DNA from: Chlamydoabsidia padenii | Lineage: Eukaryota > Mucoromycota > Mucoromycetes > Mucorales > Cunninghamellaceae | Length of the DNA: 14,115 bases | Assembly (NCBI GenBank): GCA_025330725.1 | Contig: JAIWND010000092.1 | Span: 1-14,115 of the forward strand | Reading direction: 5' to 3' | Shown here: one piece after another, positions 8,601 to 14,115 of the stretch | Numbering within the stretch: the first letter of the stretch is position 1 | Layout of the letters: each line of letters starts with the position of its first letter | The notes under the pieces: generated by a model | Database searches by the model: none | What the model was told of the DNA's origin: nothing | What the model saw: only the letters and a program-made list of their open reading frames with translations | Translations under genes and position numbers: made by a program

Positions 8601-9543
8601 ACCGATTCTGAATTGAGCTGTAGACAATGGCACACTTCTTGATGGCGATCTTCATGGCGTCCCATTTTGTTTGCTGTGTCGTGTACTGTTGTTCTGACTC
8701 AAAAAAGGTATCGAGAGTCAATAGTAAGAGTTGCTCAAAGTCTTGTTGATCAAGAAGCTGATTGTTGAAACGCCATGTGCCGGGACCTATGGAGGTGGTC
8801 GTTGAATGAATCGATATACTGAGCATTGTATGGTCTGTCCAAGTTTCTGGCATATAAGTGTGAGTAGAATGATTGATAATAGATAGTAGTTCGTTATGAC
8901 AAAAAATATAGTCAATGGTGGTTCTGGAACTGCCCCTCTTGAAGGTGGGTTCAGGTTTGTAAATCGCACCCTTGTTATTGTTGTGGTGATGGTGGAATAT
9001 GTCAGTGTAATTTGGCAGAAGCCATTCCTTCCATCGTTGAAGGTATAAGGGTAAGTTCTTGTTTGAGTATAAATGTACGTTAAAATCGCCAAGCAAAATC
9101 CATTTCATATTGTTGTTGTGAAGTGGTGGATGCTGTTGGAGCCTTTGGTAAAAGCCAGGACGCTCTTTGCTTACGGCAGGGGCATATATGTTTGCAACGG
9201 AGCATATGATGTCCGAGGTGGTGTTGTCGATGACTGTGGTGGTAATGATGCGTTCATCCGTTGATATACATTGGTCTACAAGGTCGTATTTCCGGTTGAA
9301 TAAAATAATAGCACAATGTTTAGAGTAGATGGCAGTAGTTTGTGGGAAAATATAATTGAGTGAATGTAGTTGTTGTTCAGTCAGATGGCTATCATAGTGT
9401 TTCGTAAGTTCTTGAATGCATAATATGTCACACTTGTGTGACCTTAGAAATTTTGTAAACAGTTGTTGAGTTGATTGATCCACCTTGAAAATGCTTCGAG
9501 CATTTAAGGTAGCTATTTTGAGAGGTTGTCCCGACATAATCAT
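5677..9543 (-). CDS. LINE ORF2: APE endonuclease, reverse transcriptase, C-terminal CCHC
   Basis: This 1,288-residue protein nicks target DNA and copies the LINE RNA at the nick. The N-terminal APE-type endonuclease (about 1-245) has N14, E45 in CIQEL, D153 and N155 in GDFNV, D211 in TIDYIF, and the closing D237-H238. The reverse transcriptase (about 490-780) has NWRPLSMIN, a block with DQEKAYDRV, GLRQGDPLSP, and the catalytic YADD at 726-729. Near the C-terminus is a C1185-x2-C1188-x8-H1197-x4-C1202 zinc motif, as in L1, Tx1 and I-type LINEs. All catalytic residues are present. The start ATG at 9543 overlaps the ORF1 stop as ATGA, pointing to translation coupled to ORF1 termination. There is no RNase H domain, which argues against the I and Tad groups and for L1/Tx1; the exact clade is not settled. 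Confidence 0.96.
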   Translation of the reverse strand: MIMSGQPLKIATLNARSIFKVDQSTQQLFTKFLRSHKCDILCIQELTKHYDSHLTEQQLHSLNYIFPQTTAIYSKHCAIILFNRKYDLVDQCISTDERIITTTVIDNTTSDIICSVANIYAPAVSKERPGFYQRLQQHPPLHNNNMKWILLGDFNVHLYSNKNLPLYLQRWKEWLLPNYTDIFHHHHNNNKGAIYKPEPTFKRGSSRTTIDYIFCHNELLSIINHSTHTYMPETWTDHTMLSISIHSTTTSIGPGTWRFNNQLLDQQDFEQLLLLTLDTFFESEQQYTTQQTKWDAMKIAIKKCAIVYSSIQNRSQQQNLSQLQRERSLLLQHTSNLDGNQMNLQQDLNTLEQKITTETNKEMERLLIRTSTRWREKGERNNKYFFRVLQQRNQQVTLTQIRDPVTGQYYSTPSAMMKAARVFYQDLYSPDTISKEAIDQLLLHVPRNLLNSTDRTRLTKPIDKDVLQDLLDHSPRNKSPGLDGISFEVYRFLSRKHPQASELLLSIMQEAQDGNFPTSWLETRTVLLFKKGQRDLLTNWRPLSMINCDAKLFTKMLSHRFHSCMDRIINPFQTGFMHNRLISDNGWTTQSLMEHVQQVDPDNTAVAVLLDQEKAYDRVHPSYLQQVLLHIGFPASLVQVLISLFFSTKIHISLNGWLGAPFTQARGLRQGDPLSPLLFNLAFEPLLRSLLANTSIKGVDIKNTVSWQESSNLAEARGTKMKLLAYADDLVLFVNDTTEWETAKTVLNIYGEASNARINLKKTIMISMTGRNHPCWTEIIRDSGITWHDNTSTTAVTYLGYPMYSTATQLDNFLDSIKIKINRHIFLLKGRNLSVQGRSFTANSLLLSRLWHIARVTILPQTWLTSVEAMIRSFVLSFYPRPSLDYACNSKKQGGLGLIHLKDQVLALHNVYIQRLVAPEYANPLTGLINVLVRLYTGHNSILPFLMAPKLYQRTLIKYPHIHHLTVLLKRLPQLTISPTWTPRITRYIPVRTTLSYTDISPKGVHYLNRIRPTLEVQQLQPFDAINNMFVPCDDAIAKRFPSIDKAINEGHLVLNSTIMSQLNGEQLESNTSRPYWFTHKALDHWLLPQPEYVKREIPDVLVYQASTRNLRIYWQEVDHMQRRLPPPRPPLSVAPAEIMSPAQWKRFWNLNMPHGVRNCWWRLLIHKLSTRITLQYCDGDTPVCKICNKSIEDEYHLIFDCPRKKSFWLVARKISNIDIALEDIWPALIFKKKVSPFVLKRLGEILMVVWQLHWTCTIDNLPWNTTHAIRRLRRLHWREGIVTEDVE
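9540..9543 (-). promoter_or_regulatory. ATGA stop-start overlap between ORF1 and ORF2
   Basis: ORF1 ends CAA TGA, and the ORF2 start codon ATG uses the last A of CAA and the TG of the stop. Similar overlaps in other two-ORF LINEs support termination-reinitiation. No other leader for ORF2 is present. Confidence 0.8.
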
Positions 9544-10922
9544 TGGATGTTAGAGTGTGGAGTCGCTCCTGATAAATCCCGATCTCTGTTACGATGCATC
9601 AGTACTGAGGCCTTAATTTGCGATTGATTAGAGGGTATAGCAAATTTACTTGAGAGTTTACTGGCTGAAACTGATTTACGCTTGGTGTTACTTTTAACAG
9701 ATGAGTATTGTATCATCACTTTTTTATCGTCCACCTTTATAGGTTTGTCCATTTTCATCATATCATTTCCGGGTGCATACTGAGACTTCCCGGTACCTAT
9801 TTCATAAATTTCTGTAGCTTTTTTTGTGTCTTCTTGTGTTTCAAAATCCATGACTTGGTCTTCCAAGTCATCCACTTCTTCCACTTCTTCTTGGGTTTTG
9901 GAGTCCTCTTCATGAGGAACCGCAGAGTCAAGGACCTCATTGTCCGACTGATCTGTTATCACTTTTTCTGCTCTTTTGATTTCCTTTTCTTTTGTTTTTT
10001 CTATGCTTTCTGTATTTTCTTCTTTTTTTTCTATTTTTTGTTTTTTAGTCAGTTCGTTAACTCTTTCCAAATTTTCAGTTGCCCAAGATTTGCGGGGGTA
10101 AAGTGCATCTTGTCTACAATGCCGACTAATATGACCCTTATTACCGCATCGATAGCATTGAATTGTTGCCAGAATAGGGCAATCCCTTTTCAAATGTCCT
10201 GATTGACGACAGTGGTAGCAAACGGGAGGCTGTCCTTTGAAATTCGCTGGAACATATTTGTCCCAAGCTTCCAAGTAGAGCATTCGTTGTAAAGGTTCGA
10301 ATTGGCCATTGATCGTATCGGTGTCTAGAAGGGCTGAGATTGCCCCTTCAAACACCCCCAGTCTACGAAGTATTTGGATTTGGCAGACTTTCCCATAGTA
10401 TTTTAGGGAGAGGATCAGTTTCTCCTTCAAAGAGGTGGTGTCTTCGAAAGGGATGCCCGCAACGTGGACCCTCACCATTTTGGGGAGGGCACCTTTGTTC
10501 AATCTCGTTGTCACCGCTCGATATTGCATGTCCTCGACAATAAGACCTTGAGTAACGGCTAATGCCATTGCTGCTTGTGTTTCGAACCTGGCTTCGACCA
10601 AAAAGTTTTGAACAGGTCTATTGTTATTGGGTCTGATAATTCTTGCCCCTAGGGTGGGACCAATCTGCTTGTGCATTATTTCGTACGTAGTCTCGGCATT
10701 CCTGAATTCACTCGTTGGTAATTCAAACAGGACAGTGTTGTCATGTAGGGCCATCCCTAACATGTTTTCAGCTCGGTGAACTTTCATTAGATTTTTTAGT
10801 TCTGCAAGTTCGTAGATTGTCATCGTCTCCGTCGGGGCATCCTCCGTTTGAGATCTGTTTATGGTCGGGACCTTCATTGAGTGTCCCTTTGCAGCTATTT
10901 CACTCCACGTATGTTTCGTCAT
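9540..10922 (-). CDS. LINE ORF1: Gag-like RNA-binding protein with two zinc knuckles
   Basis: This 460-residue protein should coat the LINE RNA and form the transposition particle with ORF2. Residues about 1-230 form a region with RRM-like strands (FLVEARFE, MVRVHVAGIPF, FEGAISALLD). Two C-x2-C-x4-H-x4-C knuckles follow at 235-248 (CYHCRQSGHLKRDC) and 256-269. From about 285 onward the chain is highly charged: a Lys/Glu stretch likely to be helical or coiled, then an acidic stretch, then a basic Ser-rich tail. The start at 10922 is supported by the matching start and leader of the right-hand LINE. Over the first 72 residues the two proteins differ at about 12 positions by eye. The assignment as ORF1 of the L1/Tx1 type is secure; the RRM label is an inference from the pattern. 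Confidence 0.94.
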   Translation of the reverse strand: MTKHTWSEIAAKGHSMKVPTINRSQTEDAPTETMTIYELAELKNLMKVHRAENMLGMALHDNTVLFELPTSEFRNAETTYEIMHKQIGPTLGARIIRPNNNRPVQNFLVEARFETQAAMALAVTQGLIVEDMQYRAVTTRLNKGALPKMVRVHVAGIPFEDTTSLKEKLILSLKYYGKVCQIQILRRLGVFEGAISALLDTDTINGQFEPLQRMLYLEAWDKYVPANFKGQPPVCYHCRQSGHLKRDCPILATIQCYRCGNKGHISRHCRQDALYPRKSWATENLERVNELTKKQKIEKKEENTESIEKTKEKEIKRAEKVITDQSDNEVLDSAVPHEEDSKTQEEVEEVDDLEDQVMDFETQEDTKKATEIYEIGTGKSQYAPGNDMMKMDKPIKVDDKKVMIQYSSVKSNTKRKSVSASKLSSKFAIPSNQSQIKASVLMHRNRDRDLSGATPHSNIQ

Positions 10923-11020
10923 AGTAATGGCGATACTACCTAGGTGAGATGTCTGTTGTTGTTGTTGTTGGTGGTTACTGGAATCTAGTTGCAGTGGTGT
11001 GATGTTGATTTCGGGTAAAG
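10923..11020 (-). promoter_or_regulatory. 5' UTR of the complete LINE with CAA-repeat leader
   Basis: This 98-base leader is unlike the surrounding DNA. It begins CTTTACCC (- strand), holds a run of CAA triplets (10953-10970), which should be unstructured, and ends AGTATCGCCATTACT before the ATG. The right LINE has the same start, fewer CAA triplets and AGTATCGCCATCACC before its ATG. The promoter may lie here or in the adjacent motif; no TATA box is obvious. Confidence 0.7.
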
Positions 11021-11060
11021 GTTTAGCCGCTTAAAAAGTGATGTTTAAGCGAAAGAGAAG
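11021..11060 (-). repeat. Conserved LINE-junction motif, copy 2 (left border of the core)
   Basis: These 40 bp are identical to 5555-5594, with CGCTTAAA at 11028-11035 and TTTAAGCG at 11044-11051. A further TTTAAGCGAAAGAGAAG unit follows at 11062-11078. It sits directly before the 5' end of the complete LINE and faces the inverted copy at 12882-12918. Confidence 0.95.
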
Positions 11061-11097
11061 TTTTAAGCGAAAGAGAAGTCTTAGCTGGTCATTAAAA
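11021..11097 (-). repeat. Direct repeat flanking the complete LINE, 5' copy
   Basis: Matches 5555-5613 end to end but has an additional 18 bases made by a second AAGCGAAAGAGAAG unit. Ends with AGCTGGTCATTAAAA (11083-11097), as the 3' copy does next to the poly(A) tail. Confidence 0.85.
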
Positions 11098-11274
11098 GAT
11101 TTTGGCCTACAACACCACTCTACAAAAAAAAAAAAAAAAAAAAAAAGTCTAACTGACCACTTTGAAGACGTCATTACCAGCCAACCAAACCGGGCCTTAA
11201 AAATTCAATGACGTCATTTTTGCCCAATCAAAAGACGACGTTATTTGAATTCCAGCCAATCAGAAGAGCGGAAG
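11098..11274. other. Left-only segment with A23 tract and CRE/CCAAT-like boxes
   Basis: This non-coding segment has no counterpart on the right side of the palindrome. It has a run of 23 A at 11124-11146. After that, three loosely repeated modules each join a CRE-like element to a CCAAT-like element: GACGTCAT at 11167 with CCAGCCAACC; the palindrome TGACGTCA at 11209-11216 with CCAAT at 11223-11227; and GACGACGTTA at 11234 with CCAAT at 11256-11260. It could be a promoter or the remnant of a retroposon with an A tail. Neither is shown. Confidence 0.6.
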
Positions 11275-12059
11275 CCTTATTTCGCTAGGATTTTTTTTTT
11301 CTTTACATCGTCAAACTTTTTGCCACAAAAGGCTAACTACCATAAAAAGGGACAAAATGTCAAATTGAAAAATTAAAAAACAATTAAAAAAAGATAAAAA
11401 TTTACTAAAATATTAAAAAATAAAAATAAAAAGTTTAACATAATGTTAATATAAAAAAAAATATTTAAAACAAAACTTTTATAAAATTAAAAAACAACAA
11501 GCCAGTCAAAAACAAAGTAAAACTTACCAAAGAAATTAAGTGAGCTCTAAAGCCTACGTTCTAACAAAATAAAATAAAATTTTAAATTTTACAAAAACTA
11601 TTCCAATGTAAAATAAAATTTAGCAACAACAGTTAATTTGTAACAAAAAAGTTTTAACAAAGGTATAAAATTAATCATTTAACTCATAAAAGTATTTATT
11701 GAACAAAAAATGCAAAAACTAAAATACATCTAAAATGTTATTTTTGACATTATTATAATATTATTAATATTTTTTAAAATATGTTTAATTGCAAAAGTTA
11801 TTTGTAAAATTTACATTTTAAAAGCAGTTATTAACGAATAAGGTTATAATTTTTGTTAGATTACTATTAATAAAATATGCTATTTTTAATTTTTTAAAAA
11901 ACATTTTCATTGATGCACCATATTTTTTTATTTTTATGCAAAATAAATTTATAATTTTATCATTTGCAAAAATTGTAATGTTATTATTGATTAGTGTAAA
12001 ATATGTGTTGTTATTTTTCACAAAAGAAGGAATATTGGTTGAGTTGCTAAAAGTAATTT
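11275..12059 (+). repeat. Palindrome left arm
   Basis: 785 bp. The inner 340 bp (11694-12033) match the other arm with only two differences by eye, and the outer 420 bp carry about 25. At most outer differences the left arm has A or T where the right has G or C. Contains a 67-codon open frame (11818-12021, - strand). Confidence 0.95.
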
Positions 12060-12088
12060 TTTTTGAAAAATATCAATCAGGAAATTTG

Positions 12089-12873
12089 AAACTTACTTTT
12101 TAGCAAGTCAATCCCATTCCTTCTTTTGTGAAAAATAACAACACATTTTTTACACTAATTAATAATAACATTACAATTTTTGCAAATGATAAAATTATAA
12201 ATTTATTTTGCATAAAAATAAAAAAATATGGTGCATCAATGAAAATGTTTTTTAAAAAATTAAAAATAGCATATTTTATTAATAGTAATCTAACAAAAAT
12301 TATAACCTTATTCGTTAATAACTGCTTTTAAAATGTAAATTTTACAAATAACTTTTGCAATTAAACATATTTTAAAAAATATTAATAATATTATAATAAT
12401 GTCAAAAATAACATTTTAGATGTATTTTAGTTTTTGCATTTTTTGTTCAATAAATGGTTTTGTGAGTTAAATGGTTAATTTTATACCTTTGCTAGAAGTT
12501 TTTTGTTACAAATTAATTGTTGTTGCTAAATTTTATTTTGCATTGGAATAGTTTTTGTATAATTTAAAATTTTATTTTATTTTATTACAACGTAGGCTTT
12601 AAAGCTCACTTAATTTCTTTGGTAAGTTTTACTTTGTTTTTGACTGGCTTGTTGTTTTTTGATTTTATAAAAGTTTTGTTTTAATATTTTAATTTTTTGT
12701 ATTAACATTATGTTGAAATTTTTACTTTTTTTTAATACCTTAGTAAATTTTTACCTTTTTTCAATTGTTTTTTAATTTTTCAATTTGACATTTTGTCCCT
12801 TTTTATGGTAGTTAGCCTTTTGTGGCAAAAAGTTTGACGATGTAAAGAAAAAAAAAATTCTAGCGAAATAAGG
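12089..12873 (-). repeat. Palindrome right arm
   Basis: 785 bp, inverse of the left arm. Contains the matching 67-codon open frame at 12128-12331 (+ strand). Its outer end is only 8 bases from the conserved motif, whereas the left arm is separated from the motif by the 11098-11274 segment. Confidence 0.95.
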
Positions 12874-12881
12874 TTAAAACT

Positions 12882-12918
12882 CTCTTTCGCTTAAACATCA
12901 CTTTTTAAGCGGCTAAAC
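12882..12918 (+). repeat. Conserved LINE-junction motif, copy 3 (right border of the core, inverted)
   Basis: 37 bp identical in inverse orientation to 11021-11057 and 5555-5591, with CGCTTAAA at 12888-12895 and TTTAAGCG at 12904-12911. It sits directly before the 5' end of the right-hand LINE, the same relative position as copy 2 to its LINE. Confidence 0.95.
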
Positions 12919-12995
12919 TTTTACCCAGAAAATCCACACATCGCATCAACAACTTTTGACAAACAACCACCCCACATACAAGTATCGCCATCACC
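12919..12995 (+). promoter_or_regulatory. 5' UTR of the right-hand LINE
   Basis: 77 bases, C- and A-rich, with short CAAC repeats. It shares with the left LINE the first bases (C/TTTTACCC) and the block AGTATCGCCATCACC directly before the start codon, while the middle differs. The shared ends mark functionally kept parts of the leader. Confidence 0.7.
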
Positions 12996-14115
12996 ATGAC
13001 GACACGTACGTGGTGTGAAATCGCAGCCAAAGGGCACGCAATGAAGGTCCCGACAATCAACAGGTCCCAGACAGAGGGGACAGCTTTGGAAACAATGACT
13101 ATTTATGAACTGCCTGAATTACAGGACATTATGAAAGTTCACAGAGCCGAGAACATGCTAGGAATGGCCTTGCACGATAACACCGTTCTTTTCGAATTGC
13201 CAACAAGTGAGTTCCCCGACGCAGAAGATACCTATGAGATCATGCATAGACAAATTGGACCTACTCTGGGTGCTAGAATTATCAAACCTAACAACAGACG
13301 AGCTACCCATAACTTCATGGTGGAAGCCAGATTCGAGGACAAAAAAGCGATGGAATTAGCAGTTTCTCAAGGCATCATTTCAGGAGAGATGCAATATCGA
13401 GCGGTCGTAACTAGATTGAATAAGGAGGATCTCCCAAAAATGGTGCGGGTCCATGTTGCTGGAATCCCGTTTGACGACATCAATACATTGAAGGAGAAAC
13501 TCATTCTCTCCCTTAATTATTATGGAAAAGTTTGCCAAACCCAAGTGCTCCGTAGAAAAGGGGTGTTTGAAGGAGGGATATCGGTGCTCCTGGATACTGA
13601 TACCAACAAGGGTACATTCGAGCCTCTGCAACGAATGATATACCTGGAAGCATGGGACAAACACCTACCAGCAAATTTCAAAGGACAACCGCCAGTATGT
13701 TATCACTGTAGACAATCGGGGCACCTAAAGAGGGACTGCCCAATCCTCGCTACTATCCAATGCTACAAGTGTGGCAACAAGGGCCATATTAGCAGACACT
13801 GTAGAAACGACCCACTCTACCCTCGAAAAACGTTGGCGACGCGAGAACCGGAACATAGGATTGAACTGATCAAAAAACAAAAAAATGAAAAAACAGAAGA
13901 AAATAACAAAAAAATAGGAAAAAAGGAAGAACCCACAAAAAAATCAGAAAAATCAGAAGATCAGTCGGATAAAGAAGTCCGTCCCACTCCGATCCCTCAT
14001 GAAGAGGGCTCCGTGACCCATGAAGGGGCCAATGTAACAGAAGTGTCAGACCATCAAGAGGTGGATCAGGAAGATGAATATGAGGATCAAACCATGGAGT
14101 TTGAAACGCAAGAAA
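12996..14115 (+). CDS. LINE ORF1 of the right-hand copy (partial at 3' end)
   Basis: The frame is open from ATG 12996 to the end of the window (373 codons), which is why it lacks a visible stop. The sequence follows the left ORF1 from the first residues (MTTRTWCEIAAKGH) through the RRM-like region. Zinc knuckles are at exactly the same places, 235-248 and 256-269 (CYKCGNKGHISRHC). After the knuckles comes a Lys/Glu-rich stretch, then an acidic stretch ending TMEFETQE, parallel to MDFETQE in the left copy. About 90 residues plus ORF2 should follow outside the window. No frameshift or stop is seen, so this copy may also be intact. Confidence 0.94.
   Translation, partial: MTTRTWCEIAAKGHAMKVPTINRSQTEGTALETMTIYELPELQDIMKVHRAENMLGMALHDNTVLFELPTSEFPDAEDTYEIMHRQIGPTLGARIIKPNNRRATHNFMVEARFEDKKAMELAVSQGIISGEMQYRAVVTRLNKEDLPKMVRVHVAGIPFDDINTLKEKLILSLNYYGKVCQTQVLRRKGVFEGGISVLLDTDTNKGTFEPLQRMIYLEAWDKHLPANFKGQPPVCYHCRQSGHLKRDCPILATIQCYKCGNKGHISRHCRNDPLYPRKTLATREPEHRIELIKKQKNEKTEENNKKIGKKEEPTKKSEKSEDQSDKEVRPTPIPHEEGSVTHEGANVTEVSDHQEVDQEDEYEDQTMEFETQE

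Larger units (their letters stand above)
5614..11020 (-). mobile_element. Complete L1/Tx1-like LINE (non-LTR retrotransposon)
   Basis: Read on the - strand: a short 5' UTR (11020-10923), ORF1 with two zinc knuckles, ORF2 with APE endonuclease and reverse transcriptase, a 51-nt 3' UTR with AATAAA, and an A12 tail. Long direct repeats lie on both sides. At about 5.4 kb with both frames open it looks full length and possibly mobile. The 5' end is set where the left and right LINEs begin to resemble each other (C/TTTTACCC) right after the shared motif. The family resembles the Grem-LINE1 elements reported from Mucor pericentric regions in overall type; that match is from memory and was not tested. 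Confidence 0.93.
11275..12873. repeat. 1.6-kb AT-rich palindrome (long inverted repeat)
   Basis: The sequence from CCTTATTTCGCTAG (11275) reads, with few differences, as the reverse complement of the stretch ending CTAGCGAAATAAGG (12873). The arms are 11275-12059 and 12089-12873, 785 bp each, around about 29 bp. Base composition is extreme: some 60-base lines have only 4-6 G+C, against roughly even composition in the LINE ORFs. The region holds no recognised gene. Transcribed, it would fold into a long hairpin RNA. It could be a foldback element, the AT-rich core of a centromere, or both. Confidence 0.97.
12919..14115 (+). mobile_element. Second L1/Tx1-like LINE, same family, 5' part only
   Basis: Begins TTTTACCC right after the motif, has a 77-base leader and an open ORF1, and runs out of the window. 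It is a separate copy and not a recent duplicate of the left LINE: the ORF1 proteins differ at roughly one residue in six at the N-terminus and more in the charged tail. It is oriented away from the palindrome, head to head with the left LINE. Confidence 0.92.

Noticed and set aside
9708..10202. 164-codon Phe/Cys-rich + frame resembling a membrane protein
   Set aside because: It is the complement of the Lys/Glu-rich tail of ORF1, which gives TTT/TTC runs.
11079..11160. SINE ending in the A23 tract, with GTCTTAGCTGGTCA and GTCTAACTGACCA as target duplications
   Set aside because: The proposed duplications match only loosely, and no tRNA- or 5S-like head is visible, so a SINE is not supported.
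11275..12873. DNA transposon with a transposase gene
   Set aside because: The palindrome has no transposase-length frame and no clear target-site duplication at its ends.
13380..13664. 94-codon - frame
   Set aside because: It is antisense to the conserved, open ORF1 of the right-hand LINE.

Overview
The window consists almost entirely of transposable elements. I see no host protein-coding gene, no tRNA or rRNA, and no CRISPR array. The best-supported source is a fungus, most likely an early-diverging one (Mucoromycota). This rests on a chromodomain Ty3/gypsy element (chromovirus), L1/Tx1-like LINEs with an APE endonuclease and zinc-knuckle ORF1 proteins, moderate-GC element bodies, and one very AT-rich non-coding block. 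The taxonomic placement is inference; nothing here is a marker gene.

Layout, left to right. (1) Positions 1-4378 hold the 3' part of a chromovirus on the + strand: the end of gag, a complete pol reached by a probable -1 ribosomal frameshift at A AAA AAC, a polypurine tract and a 431-bp 3' LTR. Its 5' LTR lies outside the window. (2) The element sits inside ORF1 of a diverged LINE on the - strand, whose N-terminal half survives at 4379-5056. Behind it is a non-coding, hairpin-rich stretch at 5057-5554. (3) Positions 5614-11020 hold an apparently full-length LINE on the - strand with intact ORF1 and ORF2 joined by an ATGA overlap, a short poly(A) tail and an AATAAA signal. It is bracketed by long direct repeats. 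(4) Positions 11021-12918 are a non-coding core. It contains a 1.6-kb, strongly AT-rich, almost perfect palindrome (two 785-bp arms around about 29 bp). A conserved 37-40 bp motif flanks it on both sides in mirror orientation. On the left only there is an additional segment with an A23 tract and CRE/CCAAT-like boxes. (5) From 12919 to the window end, a second LINE of the same family as (3) runs on the + strand, so the two LINEs point away from the palindrome.

The most interesting signal is this architecture. Divergent L1-like LINEs flank an AT-rich core, with a conserved short motif at each border and no genes. It resembles the mosaic centromeres described for Mucor, where a short AT-rich sequence and a conserved motif are embedded in gene-free regions full of Grem-LINE1 retroelements. 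The long palindrome, and a motif that also forms the upstream junction of every LINE in the window, would be additional features. Whether this is a centromere core, a foldback element, or a LINE-targeted satellite cannot be decided from sequence alone.
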